42,659 nt of DNA from AR5 sp041499965 (GTDB taxonomy: Bacteria > Methylomirabilota > Methylomirabilia > Rokubacteriales > CSP1-6): positions 1 to 42,659 of the forward strand of contig JBGQLG010000027.1 of the NCBI GenBank assembly GCA_041499965.1. Reading direction: 5' to 3'. Positions 8,125-16,947 of the stretch are shown piece after piece. The notes beneath the pieces were generated by a model. That model made no database searches. It was given only the letters and a program-made list of their open reading frames with translations, and had not been told where the DNA came from. A program made the translations under genes and the position numbers. The first letter of the stretch is position 1; the number at the start of each line of letters is the position of its first letter.

Positions 8125-8874
8125 ATGCGCATCGACATCGTGACGCTGTTTCCGGGAATCGTGGAGCCGGCGGTCTCGGAGTCGATCCTGGGGCGCGCGC
8201 GGGCCCGTGGGCTCGTTGACATCCGGGTGGTGAATCTCCGAGACTACGCGGAGGGCAAGCACCGGGTCACCGACGACTACCAGTTCGGCGGGGGCGGCGG
8301 GATGGTGCTGAAGCCGGAGCCCCTCTTCGCGGCGGTCGATGCGCTGCGAACGCCGCAGGCCCGGGTGGTGCTGCTCGATCCACGGGGCCGGCGGTTCACC
8401 CAGGACGTCGCGGCCGAGCTGGCGCGCGCGTCGCACCTGATCCTCCTGGCCGGGCGCTACGAGGGCGTGGACGAGCGCGTGGGTGCCGGGCTGGCCGACG
8501 ACGCGATCTCGATCGGCGACTACGTGCTGACCGGCGGCGAGCTGCCGGCGCTGGTCGTCACCGACGCGGTGACGCGCCTGCTGCCGGGTGCGCTGGGGTC
8601 GGAGGGGGCGGCCGAGCGCGAGTCATTCGCGAGCGGGCTGCTGGAGCCGCCGCAGTACACGCGGCCCGAGGAGTTCCGCGGCGCCAGGGTGCCGGCGGTG
8701 CTGCTGTCGGGCGACCACGCGCGCATCGCGCGCTGGCGCCGGACCCAGGCGCTATGGCTGACGTGGCAGCGCCGGCCGGATCTGCTGGAGCGGGCGAAGC
8801 TGGACACGGACGATCGTCGCTGGATCGAGCGATTCGAGGCTGGAGACACACCGCCGGACGGCGACGGGCGCTGA
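8125..8874 (+). CDS. trmD: tRNA (guanine-N1-)-methyltransferase
   Basis: A 249-aa SPOUT methyltransferase forming m1G37 in tRNAs, which prevents +1 frameshifting. Family signatures are MRIDIVTLFPGI at the start, YQFGGGGGMVLKPEP, the trefoil-knot SAM site LLAGRYEGVDERV and SIGDYVLTGGELPAL. The catalytic Asp lies in the VTDAVTRLLPGALG stretch. The ATG is 4 nt after the rimM stop. Length and context are normal. Confidence 0.97.
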   Translation: MRIDIVTLFPGIVEPAVSESILGRARARGLVDIRVVNLRDYAEGKHRVTDDYQFGGGGGMVLKPEPLFAAVDALRTPQARVVLLDPRGRRFTQDVAAELARASHLILLAGRYEGVDERVGAGLADDAISIGDYVLTGGELPALVVTDAVTRLLPGALGSEGAAERESFASGLLEPPQYTRPEEFRGARVPAVLLSGDHARIARWRRTQALWLTWQRRPDLLERAKLDTDDRRWIERFEAGDTPPDGDGR

Positions 8875-8909
8875 GCCGGGTCGCATCGAGAGAGAGGGAG
8901 AGCAGGGTC

Positions 8910-9287
8910 ATGGACGCCATTCAGCTGATCGAGGCCGCGCAACTGAAGAAGGACCGCCAGGAATTTCAGCCCGGCGATCTGGTGCGCGTGCAGGTGAAGG
9001 TCATCGAGGGTGAGAAGGAGCGGCTGCAGGTGTTCGAGGGCACGGTCATCCGCCGCCGGGGTGCGGGCGCGCGGGCGTCGTTCACGGTGCGACGCATCTC
9101 CTACGGCGTGGGCGTGGAGCGCACCTTCCCGGTGCACTCGCCGCGCATCGACCGGGTGGAGATCGTGCGGCGCGGCCGCGTGCGGCGCTCGAAGCTCTAC
9201 TACCTGCGCGCGCTGGCCGGCAAGGCGGCGCGCCTGAAGGAAAAGCGCACCGTCGTCGTGCCCGCCACCGCCGCCCCCAACGAGTAG
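8910..9287 (+). CDS. rplS: 50S ribosomal protein L19
   Basis: A 125-aa large-subunit protein at the 30S-50S interface. It shows the family pattern FQPGDLVRVQVKVIEGEKER, FEGTVIRRRG, FTVRRISYGVGVERTFPVHS and the basic C-terminal RVRRSKLYYLR. The ATG at 8910 follows a purine-rich GAGAGAGGGAG ribosome-binding stretch. The frame is open further upstream, but that part overlaps trmD and has no L19 character. A short Ala/Pro tail after residue 115 is variable in the family. Confidence 0.97.
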   Translation: MDAIQLIEAAQLKKDRQEFQPGDLVRVQVKVIEGEKERLQVFEGTVIRRRGAGARASFTVRRISYGVGVERTFPVHSPRIDRVEIVRRGRVRRSKLYYLRALAGKAARLKEKRTVVVPATAAPNE

Positions 9288-9305
9288 CCGGCCACCCCGC
9301 CCGGC

Positions 9306-9947
9306 GTGACGCGGCCCGCGGCGCCGTACCGGTTCGAAGCCCAGGCCTGGCGAACGGGCCTGACGCGCGTCGCCGGCGTCGACGAGGCCGGGCGGGGGCC
9401 GCTGGCCGGGCCGGTCGTCGCCGCCGCGGTCGTCGTCGCGCCCGACCGTCGCATCCGCGGCGTCAACGACAGCAAGGTGCTGCCGCCCGGGCGCCGCGAG
9501 GAGCTGTTCGCGCTCATCCACGAGCGCGCCGTCGCCATCGGCGTCGGCATCGTCGATCACCTCACGATCGACCGGATCAACATCCTGGAGGCGACGCGGC
9601 TGGCCATGGACCAGGCGCTGGCGGCGCTGAGCGTGGTCCCCGAGCTGATCATCACCGACTTCGTCGAGCTCCGCGCCTGCCCCTGCCCCCAGCGCAACCT
9701 GGTCGACGGCGACGCGCGCTGCGCCAGCGTGGCCGCCGCGTCCATCGTCGCCAAGGTCACGCGCGACCGGCTCATGCGCGAGCTCGACGCCGAGTTCCCG
9801 GTCTACGGCTTCGCCAGGCACAAGGGTTACGCCACCCCCGAGCACATCGCAGCCATCGATCGTCACGGCCTGTGCCCGCTGCACCGCCGCTCGTTCGTCA
9901 GCGAGTGGCGGCAGCAAGCGCTGTTCGCGCTTCCGCCCGACGCCTGA
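9306..9947 (+). CDS. rnhB: Ribonuclease HII
   Basis: A 213-aa endonuclease that nicks RNA-DNA hybrids and removes misincorporated ribonucleotides. The DEAGRGPLAGPVV motif (catalytic Asp and Glu) is near residue 24, NDSKVLP follows, and further acidic residues are in IITDFVEL and VDGDAR. The AAASIVAKVTRDRLM signature and GYATPEH complete the pattern. The usual VDG around the third acidic residue reads TDF, but the Asp is kept. The GTG start is 18 nt after rplS, the normal neighbour. Confidence 0.95.
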   Translation: MTRPAAPYRFEAQAWRTGLTRVAGVDEAGRGPLAGPVVAAAVVVAPDRRIRGVNDSKVLPPGRREELFALIHERAVAIGVGIVDHLTIDRINILEATRLAMDQALAALSVVPELIITDFVELRACPCPQRNLVDGDARCASVAAASIVAKVTRDRLMRELDAEFPVYGFARHKGYATPEHIAAIDRHGLCPLHRRSFVSEWRQQALFALPPDA

Positions 9948-9978
9948 GTCGCCACGCCGCCGCGGTGGTAGTGTCTCC

Positions 9979-10248
9979 GTCTGAATCAGGCCACTCGGCT
10001 CGGCCCGCGCGCCGAACATGCGATACTCCCGGCATGAACCCCAAGGCGAGTGCGATCATCCGCGAGATGAGGCGGCATCTCGCCGAGATGCGCCAGCGCG
10101 GTCAGCTCGAGCGCCAGCTCGCACGCCTGCGGCTCACCACTGCTGAGACGCCAATCAGGAAGGGCCGTCGCGCCTGAGCGCTCGAAGCGCCCCCGCGCGT
10201 CGAGAGTGGAACTGAGACACGACCCCGCGGTGCGCTCTGTCTGAATCA
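9979..10248. repeat. 10-bp direct repeat GTCTGAATCA flanking a small ORF
   Basis: GTCTGAATCA occurs at 9979-9988 and again at 10239-10248, bracketing the 47-aa ORF. A short inverted pair, GTGTCTC (9971-9977) and GAGACAC (10214-10220), accompanies it. This could mark a small inserted segment or be chance. Confidence 0.35.
10034..10177 (+). CDS. Small basic helical protein of 47 aa, unknown function
   Basis: It starts MNPKASAIIREMRRHLAEMR, continues with a QLERQLARLRL heptad-like stretch and ends RKGRRA. The composition (Arg, Leu, Gln, Glu) predicts one long amphipathic helix, possibly self-associating. I do not recognise a family. A GATACT box preceded by TGC lies 10 nt upstream of the ATG (10022-10027), which would give a short leader. 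It interrupts the usual rnhB-yraN adjacency. Confidence 0.5.
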   Translation: MNPKASAIIREMRRHLAEMRQRGQLERQLARLRLTTAETPIRKGRRA

Positions 10249-10289
10249 TTGGACATTGTTCCGGCGCGCGCCCCGCGCGACGCTGCGCC

Positions 10290-10661
10290 ATGGCGGACAA
10301 GCGGCAAGTGCTGGGGCGGGCGGCCGAGGACGCGGCGGCGCGGCACCTGGAGGCCGCCGGCCTGACCGTCGTCGAGCGCAACGTCCGGTTCGCCGCGGGG
10401 GAGATCGACCTTGTGTGCCGCGACGACGGCGCCGTCGTGTTCGTGGAGGTGAAGTGCCGGCGCGCCGGCTGGGACGAGACGCCGGCCGCCGCGGTGTCGT
10501 GGCACAAGCAGCGCCGCCTCACGCAGCTCGCCCAGCTCTATCTCAAGTGGCGCCGGCTCGACGGCGTGCGCTGCCGCTTCGACGTGGTCTCCGTCACGCA
10601 GGACGACCGCGGCGCCCTCGCCGTCCGCCACGTCCGCTCCGCCTTCGACGCCGTGGGCTGA
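10290..10661 (+). CDS. yraN: YraN/UPF0102 family nuclease-like protein
   Basis: A 123-aa protein with the Holliday-junction-resolvase-like fold of UPF0102. It shows GRAAEDAAARHLEAAG, then ERNVRFAAGEIDLVC and FVEVKCRR, which form the E-x(n)-D-x(n)-ExK active-site pattern of PD-(D/E)XK nucleases. The SWHKQRRLTQLAQLYL helix follows. The cellular role is not settled for the family. The position after rnhB is typical; comM, another frequent neighbour, is about 31 kb downstream here. Confidence 0.92.
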   Translation: MADKRQVLGRAAEDAAARHLEAAGLTVVERNVRFAAGEIDLVCRDDGAVVFVEVKCRRAGWDETPAAAVSWHKQRRLTQLAQLYLKWRRLDGVRCRFDVVSVTQDDRGALAVRHVRSAFDAVG

Positions 10662-10712
10662 CTCTCGTCGCGCGCTTGACGGCGCGCCTGCCGCACCGCA
10701 TCCTGCTCTGCC

Positions 10713-11612
<900 letters not shown>

Positions 11613-11620
11613 GGTACAAT
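11613..11620 (+). promoter_or_regulatory. Candidate -10 box ahead of the PLP synthase gene
   Basis: GGTACAAT directly follows the phzF-like stop codon and ends 9 nt before the ATG at 11630. No clear -35 is seen. It belongs to the same GGTA-type group as the box at 4245. Confidence 0.45.
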
Positions 11621-11629
11621 TCCCTCCCC

Positions 11630-12676
11630 ATGACGGTCCGCTGGGACACCTACCGTAGCGCGCTGTCGTCGATCGCCGAGGCCGTGGGACGCACGCCGCT
11701 GGTGAAACTCAATCGCGTCACGGCTGGCGTCCGGCCCGTCGTCTATCTGAAGGTCGAGTGGTTCGGGCCGAGCGGCAGCCTCAAGGACCGCATCTACCTC
11801 TGGATGTTCGAGCGCGCCGAGGCGCGGGGCGATCTCAAGCCGGGCATGCGCGTGCTGGAGTGCTCGACCGGCAACGCCGGCATCGCCTGCGCGTTCGTGG
11901 CGGCGGTGAAGGGCTATCCCTGCACGGTCGTGATGCCGGAGGGGATGAGCGAGGAGCGCAAGAAGATCATGCGCGCCTACGGCGCCGACCTCGTCTTCAC
12001 CCGGGGCGGCGAGAGCGACGTCGATCTCTCGCTCCAGCGCCTGGCCGAGATCCGCGCCGGCGACCCGGCCGGCTACTGGGTGCCCGGCCAGTTCGACAAC
12101 ACCGACAACGTCGAGGCGCACTACCGGTCGACCGGCCCCGAGATCTGGGAGCAGACGGGCGGCGTCATCGGCGCCTTCGTCGCCTCCCAGGGCAGCGGCG
12201 GCACGCTGACCGGCGCCGGCCGCTTCCTGCGCGAGCGCGACGCCCGCGTGCGCCTGTACGCCGTCGAGCCGGAGGAGTGCGCGCTGCTGGCCCGCCGCGA
12301 GTGGGGTCCGCACGGCATCGAGGGCATCGGCGACGGCTTCATCCCCGACAACCTCGACGTCTCCCAGATCTCCGGCGTCATCACCACGACGACCGACGAG
12401 AGCCTGGTGATGGCCCGCCGCCTGGCCGCCGAGGAGGGCCTCTTCTGCGGCATCTCCACCGGCTGCAACGTGGCCGCCGCGCTCAAGCTGGCCGCCCGCC
12501 ATCCGGAACTGGCCTCGATCGTGACGATGGCCAACGACACCGGCCAGCGGTACTTCACCACCGCGCTGTGCGGCGAGGACAAGAAGGTCGACGTCCCCGT
12601 GCGGGAGCATCCGATGGATCCCAAGACGCAGCGCGAGCTCGACCGCTACCAGTCCGGCTGGGAGATCTTGCGCTGA
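11630..12676 (+). CDS. Cysteine synthase-like PLP-dependent enzyme
   Basis: A 348-aa fold-type II PLP enzyme of the cysteine synthase/cystathionine beta-synthase family. The N-terminus has AVGRTPLVKLNRV, the PLP lysine is in PSGSLKDRI (about residue 48), and the substrate loop reads CSTGNAGIA where CysK usually has TSGNTG. The phosphate-binding loop is SQGSGGTLTG and the PLP-N1 residue region is ISTGCNVAAAL. The STGN and GSGGT variants and the C-terminal extension place it off the main CysK line, so the nucleophile and product are uncertain. Its stop overlaps the start of the CoA-transferase alpha gene. Confidence 0.87.
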   Translation: MTVRWDTYRSALSSIAEAVGRTPLVKLNRVTAGVRPVVYLKVEWFGPSGSLKDRIYLWMFERAEARGDLKPGMRVLECSTGNAGIACAFVAAVKGYPCTVVMPEGMSEERKKIMRAYGADLVFTRGGESDVDLSLQRLAEIRAGDPAGYWVPGQFDNTDNVEAHYRSTGPEIWEQTGGVIGAFVASQGSGGTLTGAGRFLRERDARVRLYAVEPEECALLARREWGPHGIEGIGDGFIPDNLDVSQISGVITTTTDESLVMARRLAAEEGLFCGISTGCNVAAALKLAARHPELASIVTMANDTGQRYFTTALCGEDKKVDVPVREHPMDPKTQRELDRYQSGWEILR

Positions 12677-13638
12677 ACCCGATCGAGTACGACTTCGTCG
12701 CCGCCCGCCGAAGGCTGGAGGCCAAGGCGAAGTCCGCGGGCGACAAGCTCACCAGCCTGGACGACGCCGCCGGCCGCGTGAAGGACGGCGACACCGTCGT
12801 GGCCGGCGGCTGCCTCTTCACGCGCACGCCGCTGGCCCTGGTGCGCGAGGTCCTCCGGCAGCGCCGCACCGGCCTCACGCTCTGCCGCAACCTCATGTGC
12901 ACCGAGGGCGAGCTGATGATGGCTGCCGGCGCCGCCCAGCGCGTCGTCACCGCGTGGATGTCGATCGGCCTGCCGTGGGGCGTGTCCAAGGTGATGCGCC
13001 ACTACGTGGAGACCGGCAATGTGGCGATGGAGGAGTGGAGCCACCTGGCCTTCGGCCTGCGCTTCCGCGCGGCCGGGATGGGCGTGCCCTTCCTGCCCGC
13101 GCTGACGATGCTGGGCTCGGACCTCATGGCCGTGGGCGGCATGAAGACGATCCAGGACCCGTACACGGGCGAGACGCTGGCCGCCGTCCCGGCGCTCTTC
13201 CCCGACGTGGCGCTGCTGCACGTGAGCCGGGCCGACCGCTTCGGCAATTGTCAGATCGACGGCTACCCGCACATGGATGCCGACATGGCGCGCGCGGCGA
13301 CGACGGTGATCGTGACGACCGAGGAGCTGGTGACCGAGGACGAGATCCGGCGCCGGCCGGACCGCACGGTCATCCCCGGCTTCGTCGTGGACGCGCTGGT
13401 GCTGCAGCCCTTCGGTGCCTACCCGCACGAGATGTGGGGGCGCTACCACGCGGACTTCGAGCACTTCGCGGAGTACACGGCCGACATCGACGCGCGCGGC
13501 GTGGAGACGGCAGTCGGCGACTATCTCGCCCGCTACGTCCACGCGCCGGCGACGTTTGAGGACTACCTGGAGCTGTTCGGCGGCGAGCGCCTCAAGGCCG
13601 CCCAGGACGCCGCGAAGGAGCTGGTGCCCGGGCTATGA
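12673..13638 (+). CDS. CoA-transferase family I, alpha subunit (GctA/IpdA-like), apparent CTG start
   Basis: A 321-aa subunit of a two-component CoA-transferase or related ring-opening hydrolase. It shows KDGDTVVAGG, the LPFLPAL segment, a late TTEELV and VDALVLQPFGAYPHEM, matching glutaconate CoA-transferase A and the steroid-degradation IpdA group. No ATG/GTG/TTG gives the full N-terminus. CTG at 12673 overlaps the preceding stop as CTGA. GTG at 12778 would remove the first 35 residues, including the SLDDAAGRV helix. The beta subunit follows with an ATGA overlap, so the pair is co-translated. Confidence 0.86.
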   Translation: MNPIEYDFVAARRRLEAKAKSAGDKLTSLDDAAGRVKDGDTVVAGGCLFTRTPLALVREVLRQRRTGLTLCRNLMCTEGELMMAAGAAQRVVTAWMSIGLPWGVSKVMRHYVETGNVAMEEWSHLAFGLRFRAAGMGVPFLPALTMLGSDLMAVGGMKTIQDPYTGETLAAVPALFPDVALLHVSRADRFGNCQIDGYPHMDADMARAATTVIVTTEELVTEDEIRRRPDRTVIPGFVVDALVLQPFGAYPHEMWGRYHADFEHFAEYTADIDARGVETAVGDYLARYVHAPATFEDYLELFGGERLKAAQDAAKELVPGL

Positions 13639-14405
13639 GCCCCGGCGTCACGCCCTCGGAGCTGCTCGCGGTGATGGGCTCGCGGCAGCTCAAGGACGAC
13701 ACGACCGTGTTCGCCGGTGTCGGCGTGCCGCTGCTGGCGGCGGCGCTGGCCCAGCAGCGGCACGCGCCGAAGCTGACGATGGTGATCGAGGGCGGGATCA
13801 TCGGGCCGCAGATCCGGCCGGGGCGGCTGCCGGTGTCGACCAACGAGATGCGCGCGGCCCACCGCGCGCAGATGCTGCCCGGCATCACCGACACGTTCCT
13901 GTTCGCCCAGCGCGGCTTCCTCGACTACGGCTTCATGGGCGGCGCCCAGATCGACCAGTACGGCAACATCAACACCAGCGTGGTCGGCAGCGACTACTGG
14001 AAGCCCAAGGTGCGGCTGCCCGGCACCGGCGGAGCGAACGACATCGCGTCGCTGTGCCGCGAGGTCATCATCCTGACGGCGCACGAGAAGCGGCGGTTCG
14101 TGCCGCGCGTGGACTTCGTGACCAGCCCGGCCTGGCTGGACGGTGACGGCGCCCGGCGGCGCGCCGGCCTGCTCTTCGGCGGCGTCTCGCGGGTGGTGAC
14201 GACGCTGGGCGTCTTCGGCTTCGAGCCCGACACGCGCCGCATGCGCATCGAGGCGACGCACCCCGGCGTCAGCACCCAGCAGATCCGCGATCACACCGGC
14301 TTCGAGCTCGGCGAAGCTTCCACCATCGCTGTGACCGAGCCGCCGAGCGACGACGAGCTGTCGATGCTGCGCGCGCTCGATCCCGAGCGCCGCTTCCTCG
14401 GCTGA
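13635..14405 (+). CDS. CoA-transferase family I, beta subunit (GctB/IpdB-like)
   Basis: A 256-aa partner of the preceding alpha subunit. The core contains VFAGVGVPLLAAALAQ, VIEGGIIGPQ (the position of the catalytic Glu motif in this family), and MGGAQIDQYGNINTSVVG, the conserved QID.YGN.N segment. VLILTAHEKRRFV-like and TDLGVF-like late motifs appear as VIILTAHEKRRFV and TTLGVFGFEP. The pair could transfer CoA between dicarboxylic acids or hydrolyse a cyclic acyl-CoA; the sequence does not decide. It is followed by a luciferase-like oxidoreductase 21 nt downstream. Confidence 0.88.
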   Translation: MSPGVTPSELLAVMGSRQLKDDTTVFAGVGVPLLAAALAQQRHAPKLTMVIEGGIIGPQIRPGRLPVSTNEMRAAHRAQMLPGITDTFLFAQRGFLDYGFMGGAQIDQYGNINTSVVGSDYWKPKVRLPGTGGANDIASLCREVIILTAHEKRRFVPRVDFVTSPAWLDGDGARRRAGLLFGGVSRVVTTLGVFGFEPDTRRMRIEATHPGVSTQQIRDHTGFELGEASTIAVTEPPSDDELSMLRALDPERRFLG

Positions 14406-14426
14406 CCTGTACTCACGAGGAGACCC

Positions 14427-15365
14427 GTGACCCACTTCGGCCTGGCCATCAAGAACTTCGTCGGCCCCAGCGAGACGCCCGACATCGACGAGCTGTACCG
14501 CTACGCCGCTCGGGCCGAGGAGCTGGGCTTCGAGTCGCTGTGGGCGTGGGACCACGTGATCCTCGGCGTCGAGCCGTCGTTCCCGATCCTCGACGCCGTC
14601 GGCACGCTAACCGCCCTCGCCGCGCGCACGTCGCGGATCAAGCTGGGCACCGGCGTGCTGGTGCTGCCGCTGCGCAACCCCACGGTGGCCGCCAAGGCCA
14701 TCGGCACGCTCGACGTCATCAGCAAGGGCCGACTGATCCTGGGCGTGGCCGCCGGCTGGTACGCGCGAGAGTTCGACGCCGTCGGCGTACCGTTCAAGCA
14801 GCGTGGCCGCCTGTTCGAGCGCAACTTCGAGATCCTCACGCGGCTCTGGACCGAAGACCGCGTGACGCTGCAGGCCGACGAGTTCAACCTGCGCGAGGCG
14901 GTCATGCGCCCGCGGCCGGTCCAGCGTCCGCGCCCGCCCATCCTCATCGGCGGCTACGTCGACGCCGTCCTCAAGCGCGTGGCCACCAAGGCCGACGGCT
15001 GGCTGACGTACTTCTACACGCCGGAGAGCTACCGCCGCGGGTGGGAGAAGATCATCGGCTTCGCCCGCGAGGCCGGGCGGGATCCCAAGACGCTGACCGG
15101 CACCAACCAGCTCGCCATCCTGGTCGGCGCCTCGCGCGCCGAGACCGAGACGCCGATGCGCCAGTGGCTGCAGACCGAGTGGGACGTGGCCGCGTGGAGC
15201 GAGTCGACCATCGAGCACGCGATCCGCGGTAGCGCCAAGGAGTGCGTCGAGCAGCTGCGGGCGCACGTCGCGTCGGGGGTCGATCGGATCATCTTGATTC
15301 CGTACCGGTACCAGGCCGAGCAGGTCGAGATCATCGCCAGGGAGATCTTGCCCGTCCTGCGCTGA
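14427..15365 (+). CDS. LLM class (F420/FMN-dependent) oxidoreductase
   Basis: A 312-aa bacterial luciferase-like TIM-barrel protein. It shows AEELGFESLWAWDHV, TSRIKLGTGVLVLPLRNP, SKGRLILGVAAGWYAREF and PRPPILIGGY, the pattern of the F420-dependent glucose-6-phosphate dehydrogenase/alkanal monooxygenase superfamily. Cofactor identity (F420 or FMN) cannot be told. The GTG start has an ACGAGGAGACC ribosome-binding site at good distance. Order and spacing suggest one transcription unit with the CoA-transferase genes, perhaps in oxidation of a carboxylic or cyclic substrate. It is the last gene before the integron cassette array. Confidence 0.9.
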   Translation: MTHFGLAIKNFVGPSETPDIDELYRYAARAEELGFESLWAWDHVILGVEPSFPILDAVGTLTALAARTSRIKLGTGVLVLPLRNPTVAAKAIGTLDVISKGRLILGVAAGWYAREFDAVGVPFKQRGRLFERNFEILTRLWTEDRVTLQADEFNLREAVMRPRPVQRPRPPILIGGYVDAVLKRVATKADGWLTYFYTPESYRRGWEKIIGFAREAGRDPKTLTGTNQLAILVGASRAETETPMRQWLQTEWDVAAWSESTIEHAIRGSAKECVEQLRAHVASGVDRIILIPYRYQAEQVEIIAREILPVLR

Positions 15366-15417
15366 CGACACTTGCCGTCGCCTAGCCGAGACCTCGCTAT
15401 TTCCATACCCGAGACCT

Positions 15418-15555
15418 GCCTAACGCGACGCCTCGCAGCCATGCCAAGCTGCAAGTTCGCGTCGGTGGGTCGCTTCCCGCTGGCTGATCGCCCGCGCGCT
15501 CTTGTTAGCTTGCGAAAGTGCCCGCGCTATCCAGTTCCACAACTGAGCGTTAGAT
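15418..15555 (+). other. Degenerate attC-like recombination site (array start)
   Basis: An R''-like GCCTAAC (15418-15424) and an R'-like GTTAGAT (15549-15555) bracket 138 bp; CTAACGC and GCGTTAG are exact inverted repeats. The inner arms do not pair over the full length as in the later sites, though a local hairpin (GACGC..GCAGC with GCTGC..GCGTC) lies at about 15427-15464. GTTAGAT is the trustworthy part because it pairs exactly with the R'' of the next site. The left half may be a relic of an earlier cassette or of attI. Confidence 0.5.
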
Positions 15556-15559
15556 CGCT

Positions 15560-16174
15560 GTGTTGAATCCCGACACTCTCCAGCTGCCAGAGCCGAGGAC
15601 ACCGCTCTACCTGCTGATTCAGCAGCGGGTGGCGGAGACGGCGCGTCCCTTGGCCGAGCGACTAGGAGCTTGGCGAATGATGAATTCGCGGAGAGCGCTG
15701 AAAACCACTTACTTGAGCGGAAAGGCCATCAGCTATCAGGGCGCTGTCGTCTTCGACGGGGCTCCCCGCCTCGTCTTTGGGGGGGACTTCTTCGAGCCGT
15801 TCATGGTCGACGTGGCCCGACAATCCTTGGAGTCGGTGATTCAGATCTGTCGCGATCGTCACCTTGACGCGAGCGAGTACCTGTCTGAGGCGATGGCCCT
15901 CCTGGATCTGTTAGTCGCCGAGGCCTATGCAGAGATGGCCAGAACGGATCAGATCCTTCGAGGTGGGGGATACCCCGACTCCGTGAGCCCTGTGAAGATC
16001 GCGTCCAAGGTCGAGGTGATGAGCAAAGGAATTGCCGATCTCGCCGTGGCCTTGACCCATCAAGGCCGTGCGGCACCGGCGGAGCACGAGGTCTTGAATC
16101 TACGACCTGGGCTCTGGGGCATCACGATCGACCTGAAAGCCCTGTGGCGTCGCTGGTTCAAGCGTGCGATCTAA
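15560..16174 (+). CDS. Integron cassette 1: unknown 204-aa protein
   Basis: The first cassette ORF, starting GTG 4 nt after the R' box GTTAGAT; its stop TAA lies inside the R'' box ATCTAAC of the next attC, a typical compact cassette layout. I recognise no family. Visible features are an N-terminal LQLPEPRTPLYLLIQQRV helix, a central acidic helical region (about residues 90-130) with LDLLVAEAYAEMAR, and a basic aromatic C-terminus KALWRRWFKRAI. No signal peptide or membrane span is seen. GC and codon use are less extreme than in the flanking genes, consistent with transfer. Confidence 0.65.
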   Translation: MLNPDTLQLPEPRTPLYLLIQQRVAETARPLAERLGAWRMMNSRRALKTTYLSGKAISYQGAVVFDGAPRLVFGGDFFEPFMVDVARQSLESVIQICRDRHLDASEYLSEAMALLDLLVAEAYAEMARTDQILRGGGYPDSVSPVKIASKVEVMSKGIADLAVALTHQGRAAPAEHEVLNLRPGLWGITIDLKALWRRWFKRAI

Positions 16175-16228
16175 CTACAGGATGAACCTGACGGCGCTTC
16201 GCGCCGCACGTTATCCTGAGCGTTCGGC
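16169..16228 (+). other. attC recombination site (60 bp)
   Basis: R'' ATCTAAC (16169-16175) and R' GTTCGGC (16222-16228) enclose CAGGAT-G-AAC on the left, which pairs with GTT-ATCCTG on the right. A single unpaired G is the extrahelical base expected in folded attC bottom strands. The centre is a GGCGC/GCGCC hairpin. R'' is the exact complement of the R' at 15549, which opens the same cassette. Confidence 0.88.
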
Positions 16229-16253
16229 ATACGTTCCAAAGGAAACAGGCGAG

Positions 16254-16850
16254 ATGCAGAGCAGTGCTGCGCAACATATCTTTGTCACAGGGGCATGCGG
16301 CGCTGGTAAGTCGACGCTGGCAAAGGCGCTGTCTCACCAGTTGCATGTTCCGTTGCATCGACTCGATGACGATCCAGACTTCCGGCAGATGCTGCCGGAC
16401 GAACCGTGGCTCCACAGGGTGACGGATCCACAGCGGTATGCCCGGTGGCAAGCCCTCCGTCGGCATGTGGTCGAGGAGGCGGTCAAGCTCCACCAGCCGT
16501 ACATCATCGAGGGCACCCACATCCTGACTGCCCCCGAGTTGACCAATGGGCACAGACGAATCTTGGTCGATACGTCCTTCCATCAGATTATCCGGCAATC
16601 TCTGGCGCGGGATCGCGCCAAGTACGCCGAGGACCCCGCACGGTACGCCGATCGTGATGCAGGTGCGCCCGGCTCAGTGGCTGCCCGCCAGCGCGCGGTA
16701 CGCGCCCGGCAGATCTACGAAAGCCTACGCCCAGAGCTCGACGCCTTCCGGCACCTCCCTGGAGTCGAAATTGTGCCAAGCCGTACATTCATAACCTGGC
16801 TGCCACAGCAGGGGAGCGGGAAAGGTAGCGGGTCAGGTCTTGCATCGTAA
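16254..16850 (+). CDS. Integron cassette 2: P-loop kinase-like protein
   Basis: A 198-aa protein with a Walker A loop GACGAGKST (residues 13-21) directly after a first beta strand. LHRLDDDPDF follows at the place where AAA/adenylate-kinase-like and shikimate-kinase-like folds bind substrate. YIIEGTHIL and HRRILVDTS look like the second parallel strands, and RQSLARDRAKY looks like a lid helix. It therefore resembles a small nucleoside/nucleotide or gluconate-type kinase, but the substrate is unknown. The ATG has AAAGGAAAC about 9 nt upstream. The last 15 residues are Gly/Ser-rich. Confidence 0.75.
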   Translation: MQSSAAQHIFVTGACGAGKSTLAKALSHQLHVPLHRLDDDPDFRQMLPDEPWLHRVTDPQRYARWQALRRHVVEEAVKLHQPYIIEGTHILTAPELTNGHRRILVDTSFHQIIRQSLARDRAKYAEDPARYADRDAGAPGSVAARQRAVRARQIYESLRPELDAFRHLPGVEIVPSRTFITWLPQQGSGKGSGSGLAS

Positions 16851-16862
16851 ATCAGGAGCTGG

Positions 16863-16944
16863 GCCGAACAACGGCGTGCAGGCGACGGCGTACAGAGTCC
16901 GCTGCGCTCCCGCTTCCCGTCGCGCCTGACGCCCAGCGTTAGCC
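16863..16944 (+). other. attC recombination site (82 bp)
   Basis: R'' GCCGAAC (16863-16869) is the exact complement of R' GTTCGGC at 16222, which opens this cassette. R' GTTAGCC (16938-16944) opens the next. The inner arms pair as GGCGT-G-CAGGCG with CGCCTG-ACGCC, leaving one extrahelical G, and ACGG with CCGT further in. The site starts 13 nt after the kinase stop codon. Confidence 0.88.
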
Positions 16945-16947
16945 ACC

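Noticed and set aside
8520..10019. A 499-codon minus-strand open frame across trmD, rplS and rnhB
   Set aside because: Shadow of conserved plus-strand genes; no domain motif and no start signal.
15372..15566. A 64-codon plus-strand frame before cassette 1
   Set aside because: It spans the degenerate attC region, has no ribosome-binding site and no coding character.
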